Source: Massilia sp. 9096
GTDB taxonomy: Bacteria; Pseudomonadota; Gammaproteobacteria; Burkholderiales; Burkholderiaceae_D
Assembly (NCBI RefSeq): GCF_000745265.1
Contig: NZ_JQNN01000001.1
Span: forward strand, 1,302,001-1,366,000
DNA length: 64,000 bases
Direction of reading: 5' to 3'
A program made the translations under genes and the position numbers. Under the pieces are notes generated by a model. The model was given only the letters and a program-made list of their open reading frames with translations, did not search any database and was not told the DNA's origin. Positions 57,117 to 64,000 of the stretch are shown piece by piece (the first letter of the stretch is position 1; the number at the start of each line of letters is the position of its first letter).

Positions 57117-57896
57117 TTATTGGATCTTGGCTTTCTTCATCAGGTCGTCGCGGAAGGCGGCGACGCGGCGCTGCTGCAGCGATTCCGCGATCTGCTGCTT
57201 GACGTCGGCCAGGGCCGGGACCTTGGCCGGACGCACGTCTTCCAGCTTGATGACGTGGTAGCCGTACTGGGTCTTGACCGGAGTCTGGGTGACTTCGCCT
57301 TTTTTCAGCGAGGTCATCGCTTGCGAGAACTCAGGCACGAAGTTGGCCGGGCTTGCCCAGTCCAGGTCGCCGCCATTGGCTGCCGAACCCGGGTCCTTCG
57401 ACTGCTTGGCCAGGTCTTCGAACTTGGCGCCGCCTTTCAGCTTGGCGATGATCTGCTTGGCTTCGTCTTCGGTCGCGACCAGGATGTGGCGCGCGTGGTA
57501 TTCCTTGTCGCCGACCTGGGACTTGTACTTGTCGTACTCGGCCTGGATCTCGGCGTCGGTGACCGGGTGCTTCTTGACGTAGTCGGCCAGCATCGCGTTG
57601 ATGATGATGCTCTGGCGAGCGTTGTCGATGGCGTTCTTGACGTCCGGACGGGCGCCGACGCCTTCCTTGTCGGCTTGCTGGATCAGGACTTCACGGCTGA
57701 TCAGGTCCTTCTTGATCGCATCGCGCAGCTGCGGGGAGTCGGTGGCCTTGCCTTGCGCGACGACCTGCTTGACCACCTGGTCAACCTTGGACGCCGGGAT
57801 GGGCTTGCCATTGACGGTCGCAACGTTTTGCGCGAACGACGGCAGAGCTACCATCGCGATCATGGCGAACAACAGGCGGGCGGGCTTCACAATCAT
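57117..57896 (-). CDS. Periplasmic parvulin-type peptidyl-prolyl isomerase (copy A)
   Basis: A 259-residue exported protein with signal peptide (MIVKPARLLFAMIAMVALPS, then FAQN). A SurA-type N-terminal helical region (VNGKPIPASKVDQVVKQVVA) and one parvulin PPIC domain follow (about residues 133-225: EYHARHILVATEDEAKQIIA, GGDLDWASPANFVPEF, VKTQYGYHVIKLEDVRP). It helps fold periplasmic and outer-membrane proteins. The gene directly downstream of its close paralogue (58-59 kb) arose by tandem duplication. It ends in a strong terminator. Confidence 0.93.
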   Translation of the reverse strand: MIVKPARLLFAMIAMVALPSFAQNVATVNGKPIPASKVDQVVKQVVAQGKATDSPQLRDAIKKDLISREVLIQQADKEGVGARPDVKNAIDNARQSIIINAMLADYVKKHPVTDAEIQAEYDKYKSQVGDKEYHARHILVATEDEAKQIIAKLKGGAKFEDLAKQSKDPGSAANGGDLDWASPANFVPEFSQAMTSLKKGEVTQTPVKTQYGYHVIKLEDVRPAKVPALADVKQQIAESLQQRRVAAFRDDLMKKAKIQ

Positions 57897-57945
57897 GTAT
57901 CGATCCTATTCATTCCAAACGAAACAGTCGCCGCGGCGACGAAAA

Positions 57946-57965
57946 CCGGCGGTCGAAACCGCCGG
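57946..57965 (-). terminator. Hairpin between the two parvulin genes
   Basis: CCGGCGGT / ACCGCCGG, 8-bp perfect stem with a 4-base loop. On the minus strand TTTT follows, so it may partly terminate and lower expression of the second gene. Confidence 0.5.
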
Positions 57966-57976
57966 GAGACAGCATC

Positions 57977-58762
57977 TTACTGCACCTTGGCGTTCTTGAC
58001 CATTTGCTCCTGGTAAGCAGCCAGTTTCTGCTGCGCCAGGGCATCGGAGATCTGGGGCTTGACTTCATCCAGCGACGGCAGCTTGGCGGCGCGCACGTCG
58101 TCCAGCTTGATCACGTGCCAGCCGACCTGGGTGTGCACCGGGTTCTCGGTCACCTGGCCTTTTTGCAGGCCGGTGAAGCCGGCGGCGAACTCGGGCGGGA
58201 ACGAGGACGGGCTCGCCCAGTCCAGGTCGCCGCCGTTGTTGGCGGTGCCGGTGTCCTTCGACTGCTTGGCCAGGTCTTCGAACTTGGCGCCGCCCTTGAT
58301 CTTGGCGATGATCGCCTTGGCGTCGGCTTCGTTCTCGACCAGGATGTGGCGCACGTGGTATTCCTTGTCGCCGGTCTGCTTGGTGAAGCGGTCGTACTCG
58401 GCCTTGATTTCGGCATCGCTGACCGGGTGCTTCTGGATGTAGTCGCGGGCCAGGGCGTTGACGACGATGGTCTGGCGGGCGTTCTCCAGCGCCTGCTTCA
58501 CCTCGGGATTCTTGTCGTAACCTTCCTTGACGGCTTCCTGCATCATCACTTCGCGTGCGATCAGGTCTTTCTTGACCGCGTCGCGCAGCTGCGGGCCGTC
58601 GGTCGCCTGGCCCTGCGCTACGACTTGCTTGACGATGGCGTCGGCGCGCGAGGACGGAATCGGCTTGCCGTTCACGACGGCAAGGTTCTGCGCGAAAGCA
58701 GGCGTAACGGCGATGGCGATCAGGGCTAACAGCAGCCGTGCTGGCTTAAAAGTCATTTTCAT
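57977..58762 (-). CDS. Periplasmic parvulin-type peptidyl-prolyl isomerase (copy B)
   Basis: A 261-residue paralogue of the gene just downstream, with the same layout: signal peptide (MKMTFKPARLLLALIAIAVT, then PAFAQN), SurA-like helices (VNGKPIPSSRADAIVKQVVA) and parvulin domain (EYHVRHILVENEADAKAIIA, GGDLDWASPSSFPPEF, VHTQVGWHVIKLDDVR). The two copies agree over most of their length but differ in the linker and the C-terminal helix. It is the first of the pair, downstream of the bolA gene, in an order typical of Burkholderiales. Confidence 0.93.
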   Translation of the reverse strand: MKMTFKPARLLLALIAIAVTPAFAQNLAVVNGKPIPSSRADAIVKQVVAQGQATDGPQLRDAVKKDLIAREVMMQEAVKEGYDKNPEVKQALENARQTIVVNALARDYIQKHPVSDAEIKAEYDRFTKQTGDKEYHVRHILVENEADAKAIIAKIKGGAKFEDLAKQSKDTGTANNGGDLDWASPSSFPPEFAAGFTGLQKGQVTENPVHTQVGWHVIKLDDVRAAKLPSLDEVKPQISDALAQQKLAAYQEQMVKNAKVQ

Positions 58763-58856
58763 TCCTGTGAGGGGGTTGCTTGGACGAGGTTGGATTAATT
58801 CTTATAGTCAGTGCGTATTGTCGAACAGAATTCTTAAGACTCCCTGAAACCCGCGA

Positions 58857-59162
58857 TCAAGACAGTTCCGAAGGCGCAAGGGCGGTGATCGCCAGCGCGT
58901 GAATGTCGGTATGCATCATACCTTGCACGGCATCATACACCAGCCGATGACGCATGACGAGCCTCTGCCCTTCGAACCGTTCGGAAACGACCCGAACGCT
59001 ATAGTGGCCGCCGCCCGAGGCTGCGCCGGCATGGCCGGCGTGCAGGTGGGAGTCGTCACCGACCGAAAGTTCGACCGGCGCCAGCGCCGCCTGCAGCGCG
59101 GCACGGATGCGCTCGACCCGTCCGTCGGCGCGCGTATTCATACTAGTGTCGGCGGCGCTCAT
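58857..59162 (-). CDS. bolA: BolA family protein
   Basis: Start chosen at 59162, where the ATG overlaps the yciB stop (ATGA). The 101-residue protein shows the BolA pattern: VERIRAALQAALAPVELSV, then HLHAGHAGAASGGGHYSV, SERFEGQRLVMRHRLVYDAV, ending MHTDIHALAITALAP. BolA proteins bind glutaredoxin-linked Fe-S clusters and influence cell shape or iron regulation. It is coupled to yciB upstream. The His residues of the loop (HLHAGH) fit cluster binding. Confidence 0.93.
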   Translation of the reverse strand: MSAADTSMNTRADGRVERIRAALQAALAPVELSVGDDSHLHAGHAGAASGGGHYSVRVVSERFEGQRLVMRHRLVYDAVQGMMHTDIHALAITALAPSELS

Positions 59163-59791
59163 GCGTCCTCCTGGATGTATTTGGACAGCATGAAGGTCTG
59201 CGCCACCACGAAGGCGAACAGCAGGCCGGTGGCGCCGAACAGCTTGAAGCTGACCCAGGCGTCGGTGTTGCCGCGGAAGACGACGAAGGCCATGAACAGG
59301 TTCAACAGGCCCATCGCGGCGAAGAACGCCATCCAGGCATAGCCGACGCGGTTCCAGACCGCATCGGGCAGCTTGATCTGGCTTTCCATCGCCGCACGCA
59401 TCAGGTTGTTGCGGAAGCCCACCTGGCCGACCAGCAGCACCAGCGCGAACGCCCAATACAGGATGGTCGGTTTCCACTTGATGAATTCTTCATCGTGGAA
59501 ATAGATTGTCAGGCCGCCCATCACGACGATCACCGCCAGCGACACCCACAGCATGCCGTCGACCTTGCGGCCGCGCACCAGCAGGTAGCCGATCTGCAGC
59601 ACCGTACCGACGATGCCGACCACGGTGGCCAGCAGGATCGGCGCCTGGTCGGCGGTGATGATGCCGCCGGAAACGAAGCCGCCCAGGGTGTGCTGGGTCA
59701 GCGCCTGCGCCGCGTCGGGCTGCAGCTTCGCCACCTTGTAGGCGAGGAAGAACAGGATGACCGGAAACAGGTCGAACAAAAACTTCTTCAT
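59159..59791 (-). CDS. yciB: Inner-membrane septation protein YciB (IspZ)
   Basis: A 210-residue membrane protein starting MKKFLFDLFPVILFFLAYKV, the hallmark N-terminus of YciB/IspZ. Five or six membrane helices follow, with GTVLQIGYLLVRGRKVDGML, GGLTIYFHDEEFIKWKPTIL and WNRVGYAWMAFFAAMGLLNL conserved. It acts in envelope synthesis and intracellular septation at the inner membrane. It overlaps bolA and lies 13 bases after msrB, so msrB-yciB-bolA are one transcript. Confidence 0.95.
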   Translation of the reverse strand: MKKFLFDLFPVILFFLAYKVAKLQPDAAQALTQHTLGGFVSGGIITADQAPILLATVVGIVGTVLQIGYLLVRGRKVDGMLWVSLAVIVVMGGLTIYFHDEEFIKWKPTILYWAFALVLLVGQVGFRNNLMRAAMESQIKLPDAVWNRVGYAWMAFFAAMGLLNLFMAFVVFRGNTDAWVSFKLFGATGLLFAFVVAQTFMLSKYIQEDA

Positions 59792-59804
59792 GCGCAGTAT
59801 CCGA

Positions 59805-60200
59805 TCAGAGCGGCTCGAAGCTCAGCGCGGCCGAGTTGATGCAGTAGCGCAGGCCGGTCGGCGGCGGGCCGTCCGGAAACACGTGGCCCAGGTGGGCGTC
59901 GCACACCGCGCAGACGATCTCGGTGCGCACCATGCCGTGGGTGCGGTCTTGCTTCTCGATGACGTTGTCCGGATCGAGTGCCTTGAAGTAGCTGGGCCAG
60001 CCGCAGCCGGACTCGAACTTGGCGTCCGATTCGAACAGCGCGGTGCCGCAGCAGACGCAGCGGTAGATGCCGTGTTCGTGGTGGTCCCAGAATTTGCCGG
60101 TGAAGGCGCGTTCGGTGGCCGCGTGGCGCGTCACCTGGTATTCCATCGGGTCCAGCTGGGCGCGCCATTCGGCGTCGGTCTTGGTCACTTTGTCGCTCAT
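59805..60200 (-). CDS. msrB: Peptide-methionine (R)-S-oxide reductase MsrB
   Basis: A 131-residue cytoplasmic repair enzyme. The catalytic Cys120 lies in [11 protein letters not shown]; zinc is held by Cys48, Cys51 (CVCC) and Cys97, Cys100 (CAVC). GCGWPSY (Cys66, possible resolving residue) and HEHGIYRC are conserved. It reduces methionine-R-sulfoxide using thioredoxin. The full Cys form, not a selenoprotein. First gene of msrB-yciB-bolA and about 40 bases downstream of selO. Confidence 0.96.
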   Translation of the reverse strand: MSDKVTKTDAEWRAQLDPMEYQVTRHAATERAFTGKFWDHHEHGIYRCVCCGTALFESDAKFESGCGWPSYFKALDPDNVIEKQDRTHGMVRTEIVCAVCDAHLGHVFPDGPPPTGLRYCINSAALSFEPL

Positions 60201-60242
60201 GATGTGCTCGTCGTGTTTATATAGGGATGATGCGGGGCCGGC

Positions 60243-61679
60243 TCAGGAAGAGCAGCTGACCTCGAGCTGCGCGGCCCAGTCCGGCGGCAGCTCGGCGTAG
60301 GTCTCGTGCTCGGGCTGCTCGTCGAAAGGACGCGACAGGATGTCCAGCAGTTTCGAGACCTCGCTGAAGTCGCCGTTCTGCGCACGTTCGATCGCAGTCT
60401 GCGCCAGGTAGTTGCGCAACACATATTTCGGGTTGACTTTGCGCATTGCAAGCTGGCGTTCGGTATCAACGCTGCCTTCGGCGCGCAGGCGTGCGCGGTA
60501 GCGCAGGGCCCAGACGTCGAAGGCCGGGCGGTCGATGAACAGGTCGCGCAGCGGGGCGTCCGCGTCCGGGACCTCGGCCTCGGGCACGTCGACACGCAGG
60601 TCGGCCAGCTTGCGAAAGAACTGGGTGAAGTCGACGTGGCCGGCCTGCATGGCCTGGAACATGGCGTCGAACAGGGCCTTGTCGTCTTCCAGCGCCGTGG
60701 TCAAGCCGAGCTTGGCGTGCATCAGCCGGTCGAACTGCTCGCCGTAGGCGTCGATATAGGTGTCGAGCGCGGCTTCGGCGCCTTCCTTGTCGCCGATCAG
60801 CGGCATCAGGGCATTGGCCAGCGCGTAGCAGTTCCAGTGGCCGACCGGTACCTGGTTCGAATACGAGTAGCGTCCGCCCTGGTCGGTGTGGTTGCAGATG
60901 TGGTCGACGTCGAAGGCTTCCATGAAGCCGAACGGGCCGTAGTCCAGGGTCAGGCCCAGGATCGACATATTGTCAGTGTTCATCACGCCATGCATGAAGC
61001 CGACCGCCTGCCAATGCGCGATCATACGGCCGGTGCGCTGCGTCACTTCTTCGAGCAGCGCCAGGTAAGGGTTGGCGGCGCCGCGCAGCTCGGGATAAAA
61101 GCCATCGATCACGTAGTCGGCCAGGATGCGCAATTCCTCGTGCCTGTTGTTATACGAGAAGTGCTCAAAAGAACCGAAACGCACGAAGCTGGGCGCCATG
61201 CGGGTCACCACGGCGGCGCTCTCGACGGTTTCGCGCACCACGCGCTGGTTCGATCCGGTGACCATCAGCGCGCGCGTGGTCGGGATGCCCAGGGCCGCCA
61301 TCGCTTCCGAGCACAGGAATTCGCGGATCGACGAGCGCAGCACCGCGCGGCCGTCGCCCATGCGCGAGTAAGGCGTCATGCCGGCGCCCTTGAGCTGCAG
61401 TTCCAGCTTGCCGCCAGGCCCCGACAATTCGCCCAGCAGGATGGCGCGGCCATCGCCGAGTTGGCCTGCCCAGTGCCCGAACTGGTGTCCGGAATACACG
61501 GCGGACAACGGCTTGGCGCGCGGCGGCACCTGGTTACCGGTGAATACGGTGACGAAGTCCTCATGCGACAGTTCGGCCGGGTCGAGCCCGACCAGCGCAG
61601 CCGCCGACGCGCTGCCCGCCACAAAATAGGGCGCTGGCAACGGCGTCGGCATCAGTCGCGTGTAGAACGCGGGCGGCAA
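60243..61679 (-). CDS. selO: Protein adenylyltransferase SelO (YdiU family)
   Basis: From an in-frame TTG at 61679 the product has 478 residues, but the conserved family N-terminus ([18 protein letters not shown]) begins upstream, so the true start is earlier. No ATG, GTG or TTG exists in frame there. An ATC codon at 61721 lies six bases after GAAGGA (61733-61728). Pseudokinase motifs are present: [37 protein letters not shown], then [22 protein letters not shown] split over the active site. SelO transfers AMP to Ser/Thr/Tyr of redox proteins. The E. coli enzyme has a C-terminal CxxC or Sec; here the protein ends in VSCSS without one. Confidence 0.9.
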   Translation of the reverse strand: MPPAFYTRLMPTPLPAPYFVAGSASAAALVGLDPAELSHEDFVTVFTGNQVPPRAKPLSAVYSGHQFGHWAGQLGDGRAILLGELSGPGGKLELQLKGAGMTPYSRMGDGRAVLRSSIREFLCSEAMAALGIPTTRALMVTGSNQRVVRETVESAAVVTRMAPSFVRFGSFEHFSYNNRHEELRILADYVIDGFYPELRGAANPYLALLEEVTQRTGRMIAHWQAVGFMHGVMNTDNMSILGLTLDYGPFGFMEAFDVDHICNHTDQGGRYSYSNQVPVGHWNCYALANALMPLIGDKEGAEAALDTYIDAYGEQFDRLMHAKLGLTTALEDDKALFDAMFQAMQAGHVDFTQFFRKLADLRVDVPEAEVPDADAPLRDLFIDRPAFDVWALRYRARLRAEGSVDTERQLAMRKVNPKYVLRNYLAQTAIERAQNGDFSEVSKLLDILSRPFDEQPEHETYAELPPDWAAQLEVSCSS

Positions 61680-61980
61680 TTCGGCAAACGAATTGTCCAG
61701 TTGCAGGTCATCGGCGCGGATAGGAGTTCCTTCAGGGTTGGCGCAATCAATGGCGGGATTCTACCGCAGCTGCGCAAATTGCATGGCGACGCTTGCGCAC
61801 GGCACACGCGCCTTGCATCTGCTAACGCATCGTTAATGAATAGAAAGACAATGCCTGCGGTGGCGGTGCGCCGCAGCATCGAAATCCATTGACGCTGCTT
61901 TATGACGCGCGCAACACTCGTCCTTGCCACGAGCGCTCGGCGGTTGGCCACGATGCGCGCGGGCACCAAGCACGGAGGAG

Positions 61981-63645
61981 ATGATGGACACCGCACCCAG
62001 AGCGCTTCCAGGCCAGATGATGATCGAGCCGCTTATGATCTCGAGCATCATCCGCTTTGCGGCACGTCACTACGGCGCCAGCGAGATCGTGTCGCGCCGC
62101 ACCGAGCCGGCACTGCAGGGCGAGCTGCACCGCAGTACTTACCGTGCATGCGAACGGCGCGCGCGCCGCCTGGCGCAGGCAATCGAAGATTGCGGCGTCA
62201 GCATGGGCGAGCGCGTCGGCACGCTGGCCTGGAACGGCCATCGCCACCTCGAGCTGTATTACGCCGTGTCCGGTTCGGGCGCCGTGCTGCACACGATTAA
62301 TCCACGCCTGCATCCCGAGCAGATCGCCTGGATCGTCAACCACGCGCAAGACCAGATGCTGTTCTTCGACCTGGGTTTTCTGCCGCTGGTGGAAAGCATC
62401 GCCGCGCTGTGCCCGACGGTGCGCCATTTCGTGGCGATGACCGAACGCGCCCACATGCCGGCCGCCTCCAGCATCCCGGACCTGCTGTGCTACGAAGACC
62501 TGCTCGACGCCTCCGCATCGGCCGGCGACGCGTATGCGTGGCCGCAGTTCGACGAGAACGCGGCCGCCTCGCTGTGCTACACCTCGGGCACCACCGGCAA
62601 CCCGAAGGGGGCGCTGTACTCGCACCGTTCGACCGTACTGCATGCCTACGCGTCGAGCATGCCGAACGTGCTCAACGTCAGCGCGGCCGACACTGTGCTG
62701 CCGGTGGTGCCGATGTTCCACGTCAACGCCTGGGGCTTGCCGTATTCGGCGTTATTGAGCGGCGCCAAGCTGGTGCTGCCAGCCGCGGCGCTGGACGGCA
62801 AGTCGCTGTACGACCTGTTCGAGGGCGAGGGCGTGACCTTTTCGGCCGGCGTGCCGACCGTCTGGCTCGGCCTGGTCAACTACGCGCTGCAGAACGATTT
62901 GCGCTTCTCGACCTTCCGGCGCACGGTGATCGGCGGTTCGGCCTGCCCGCCGGCGCTGATGGACACGCTGGTCGACCGCTTCGACGTGCAGGTCGTGCAC
63001 GGTTGGGGCATGACCGAAATGTCGCCGCTCGGGACCACCGGCGGCCTGCTGGCCAGGCATCGCAGCCTGCCGAAGGAAGCGCAGCGGCGGATCCTGCAAA
63101 AGCAGGGCCATGCGATCTTCGGGGTCGACATGAAGATCGTCGACCAACACGGCGCCGAGCTGCCCTGGGACGGCGTGAGCGCCGGCGACCTGCTGGTGCG
63201 CGGGCCGTGGATCGTCGCCAGCTACTTTCGCGGCGAGACCGACCCGCTCCAGGACGGCTGGTTCCCGACCGGCGACGTGGCCACCATCGACCCGGACGGC
63301 TTCATGCAGATCACCGACCGCAGCAAGGACGTGATCAAGTCCGGCGGCGAGTGGATCGGCTCGATCGACCTGGAAAACATCGCGATGTCGCACCCCGGCG
63401 TGCTGCAGGCGGCCTGCATCGGCGTGCGCCATCCGAAGTGGGACGAGCGCCCGCTGCTGCTGGTGGTGCGCCGGCCGGGCGTCGAAGTCACGCGCGAGGA
63501 CATCCTGGGCGCGTTCGAAGGGAAGATCGCCAGGTTCTGGATGCCGGACGACGTCGTGTTCGTCGATGCGCTGCCGATCGGCGGGACCGGCAAGGTGCAG
63601 AAGAACCGGCTGCGCGAGGCCTATGCCCGCCATCTGGAGGAATAA
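61981..63645 (+). CDS. Long-chain acyl-CoA synthetase (AMP-binding family)
   Basis: A 554-residue ANL-family ligase with GGAGGAG directly before the ATG; the neighbouring ATG at 61984 has better spacing. Motifs are the P-loop CYTSGTTGNPKGALYSH, GWGMTEMSPLGT (A5), GWFPTGDVATIDPDGFMQI (A7), DRSKDVIKSGGEWIG (A8 hinge) and a C-terminal GGTGKVQKNRLR with the adenylation Lys. It activates a fatty acid to acyl-CoA via acyl-AMP. The next gene is an enoyl-CoA hydratase-type protein, so both belong to beta-oxidation. The 259 bases between the selO 5' end and this gene hold no feature. Confidence 0.92.
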   Translation: MMDTAPRALPGQMMIEPLMISSIIRFAARHYGASEIVSRRTEPALQGELHRSTYRACERRARRLAQAIEDCGVSMGERVGTLAWNGHRHLELYYAVSGSGAVLHTINPRLHPEQIAWIVNHAQDQMLFFDLGFLPLVESIAALCPTVRHFVAMTERAHMPAASSIPDLLCYEDLLDASASAGDAYAWPQFDENAAASLCYTSGTTGNPKGALYSHRSTVLHAYASSMPNVLNVSAADTVLPVVPMFHVNAWGLPYSALLSGAKLVLPAAALDGKSLYDLFEGEGVTFSAGVPTVWLGLVNYALQNDLRFSTFRRTVIGGSACPPALMDTLVDRFDVQVVHGWGMTEMSPLGTTGGLLARHRSLPKEAQRRILQKQGHAIFGVDMKIVDQHGAELPWDGVSAGDLLVRGPWIVASYFRGETDPLQDGWFPTGDVATIDPDGFMQITDRSKDVIKSGGEWIGSIDLENIAMSHPGVLQAACIGVRHPKWDERPLLLVVRRPGVEVTREDILGAFEGKIARFWMPDDVVFVDALPIGGTGKVQKNRLREAYARHLEE

Positions 63646-63714
63646 CACGACCGTTCTTTTTGGCGGTATAGTGTGGCGCAGTGTTGTCACTCTAATAGAA
63701 GATCAAGGAGACCC

Positions 63715-64000
63715 ATGAGCGCCGATTACCAGGTCCTGAACAATGTGGCCGTCATCACCCTGAACAACCCGCCGGTGAACGGCCTCGGTCTGGAGACGCG
63801 CACCGCGGCGGTCGCGGCGATCGAACGCGCCGGGCTCGACGACGCGGTCAAGGCGATCGTCATCACGGGTGCCGGCAAGGCCTTTTCGGGCGGCGCCGAC
63901 ATCCGCGAGTTCAACTCCCCGAGAGCGCTGACCGAGCCGACGCTGCACACGCTGATCCGCACCGCCGAGAGCGCCGCCAAGCCGACCGTGGCCGCGATCC
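63715..64000 (+). CDS. Enoyl-CoA hydratase / 3-hydroxyacyl-CoA dehydrogenase, N-terminal part (cut by window)
   Basis: Starts MSADYQVLNNVAVITLNNPP with AAGGAG four bases upstream of the ATG. About 95 residues are visible, with crotonase-fold features: VNGLGLETRTAAVAAIERAG, then IVITGAGKAFSGGADIREF (oxyanion-hole loop). The truncated sequence fits the N-terminal hydratase half of FadB/FadJ-type multifunctional beta-oxidation proteins or a single-domain hydratase; these cannot be separated here. It lies 69 bases after the acyl-CoA synthetase gene on the same strand. Confidence 0.85.
   Translation, partial: MSADYQVLNNVAVITLNNPPVNGLGLETRTAAVAAIERAGLDDAVKAIVITGAGKAFSGGADIREFNSPRALTEPTLHTLIRTAESAAKPTVAAI

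Overview
The window is high-GC, gene-dense DNA from a Gram-negative betaproteobacterium, most likely Burkholderiales, family Oxalobacteraceae (Massilia/Janthinobacterium-like). This is an inference from gene order (thrC-moeA-moaD; tig-clpP-clpX-lon-hupB-tRNA-Asp-ppiD; purL, parvulins, bolA, yciB, msrB, selO; hpnC-hpnD-hpnE) and from the outer-membrane gene content (two TonB receptors, a porin, an LpxD). It is chromosomal. I saw no phage, IS element, CRISPR array or plasmid gene.

Layout. 1-1.7 kb: end of threonine synthase, then moeA and moaD for molybdenum cofactor; moaE does not follow. 1.7-8 kb: an orphan TRAP binding protein, then a secreted M28 peptidase and a TonB receptor divergent from an Lrp/AsnC regulator. 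The intergenic region there carries an Lrp-like pseudo-palindrome, and the Lrp gene has lost its expected stop. 8-9.7 kb: a coupled operon (membrane protein, small XRE regulator, secreted hydrolase) behind a promoter flanked by two copies of one operator. 9.8-15.3 kb: a flavoprotein, then a DUF2946 protein (possibly leaderless), a TonB siderophore-type receptor and a PepSY membrane protein, probably a metal-uptake group. 15.3-17.3 kb: an envelope operon (small membrane peptide, DUF1700-like protein, DUF2807-like protein). 17.4-20.5 kb: hpnC-hpnD-hpnE, making squalene from farnesyl diphosphate.

20.8-31 kb: the proteostasis core: tRNA-Leu, trigger factor, ClpP, ClpX, Lon, HU, two tRNA-Asp and PpiD, with readable promoters and intrinsic terminators. 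A decayed drug-efflux (DHA2) pseudogene lies between lon and hupB. 31-40 kb: a Tat-signal SDR, tRNA 2-selenouridine synthase, an arylesterase/TesA divergent from a YbbA-type ABC ATPase without its permease, the NAD(P)H-hydrate repair enzyme and a fused 5-oxoprolinase/hydantoinase. 40-46 kb: a sugar-acid catabolic unit with GntR regulator, IlvD/Edd dehydratase, porin, RraA-like aldolase candidate and MFS transporter. A perfect palindrome fills its promoter spacer. 46-48 kb: a response regulator with a TPR tail.

48-64 kb: purL, an isolated LpxD, a hybrid histidine kinase, a two-domain SGNH hydrolase, tandem parvulins, bolA, yciB, msrB, selO (its conserved N-terminus lies upstream of any ATG/GTG/TTG start), an acyl-CoA synthetase and the start of an enoyl-CoA hydratase/3-hydroxyacyl-CoA dehydrogenase cut by the window edge. 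I found no obviously new defence or mobile system. The most interesting signals are regulatory (twin operators at 9.65 kb, operator at 40.9 kb, Lrp-like site at 7.46 kb) and gene-structure anomalies (Lrp stop loss, selO start, missing moaE and ybbP).
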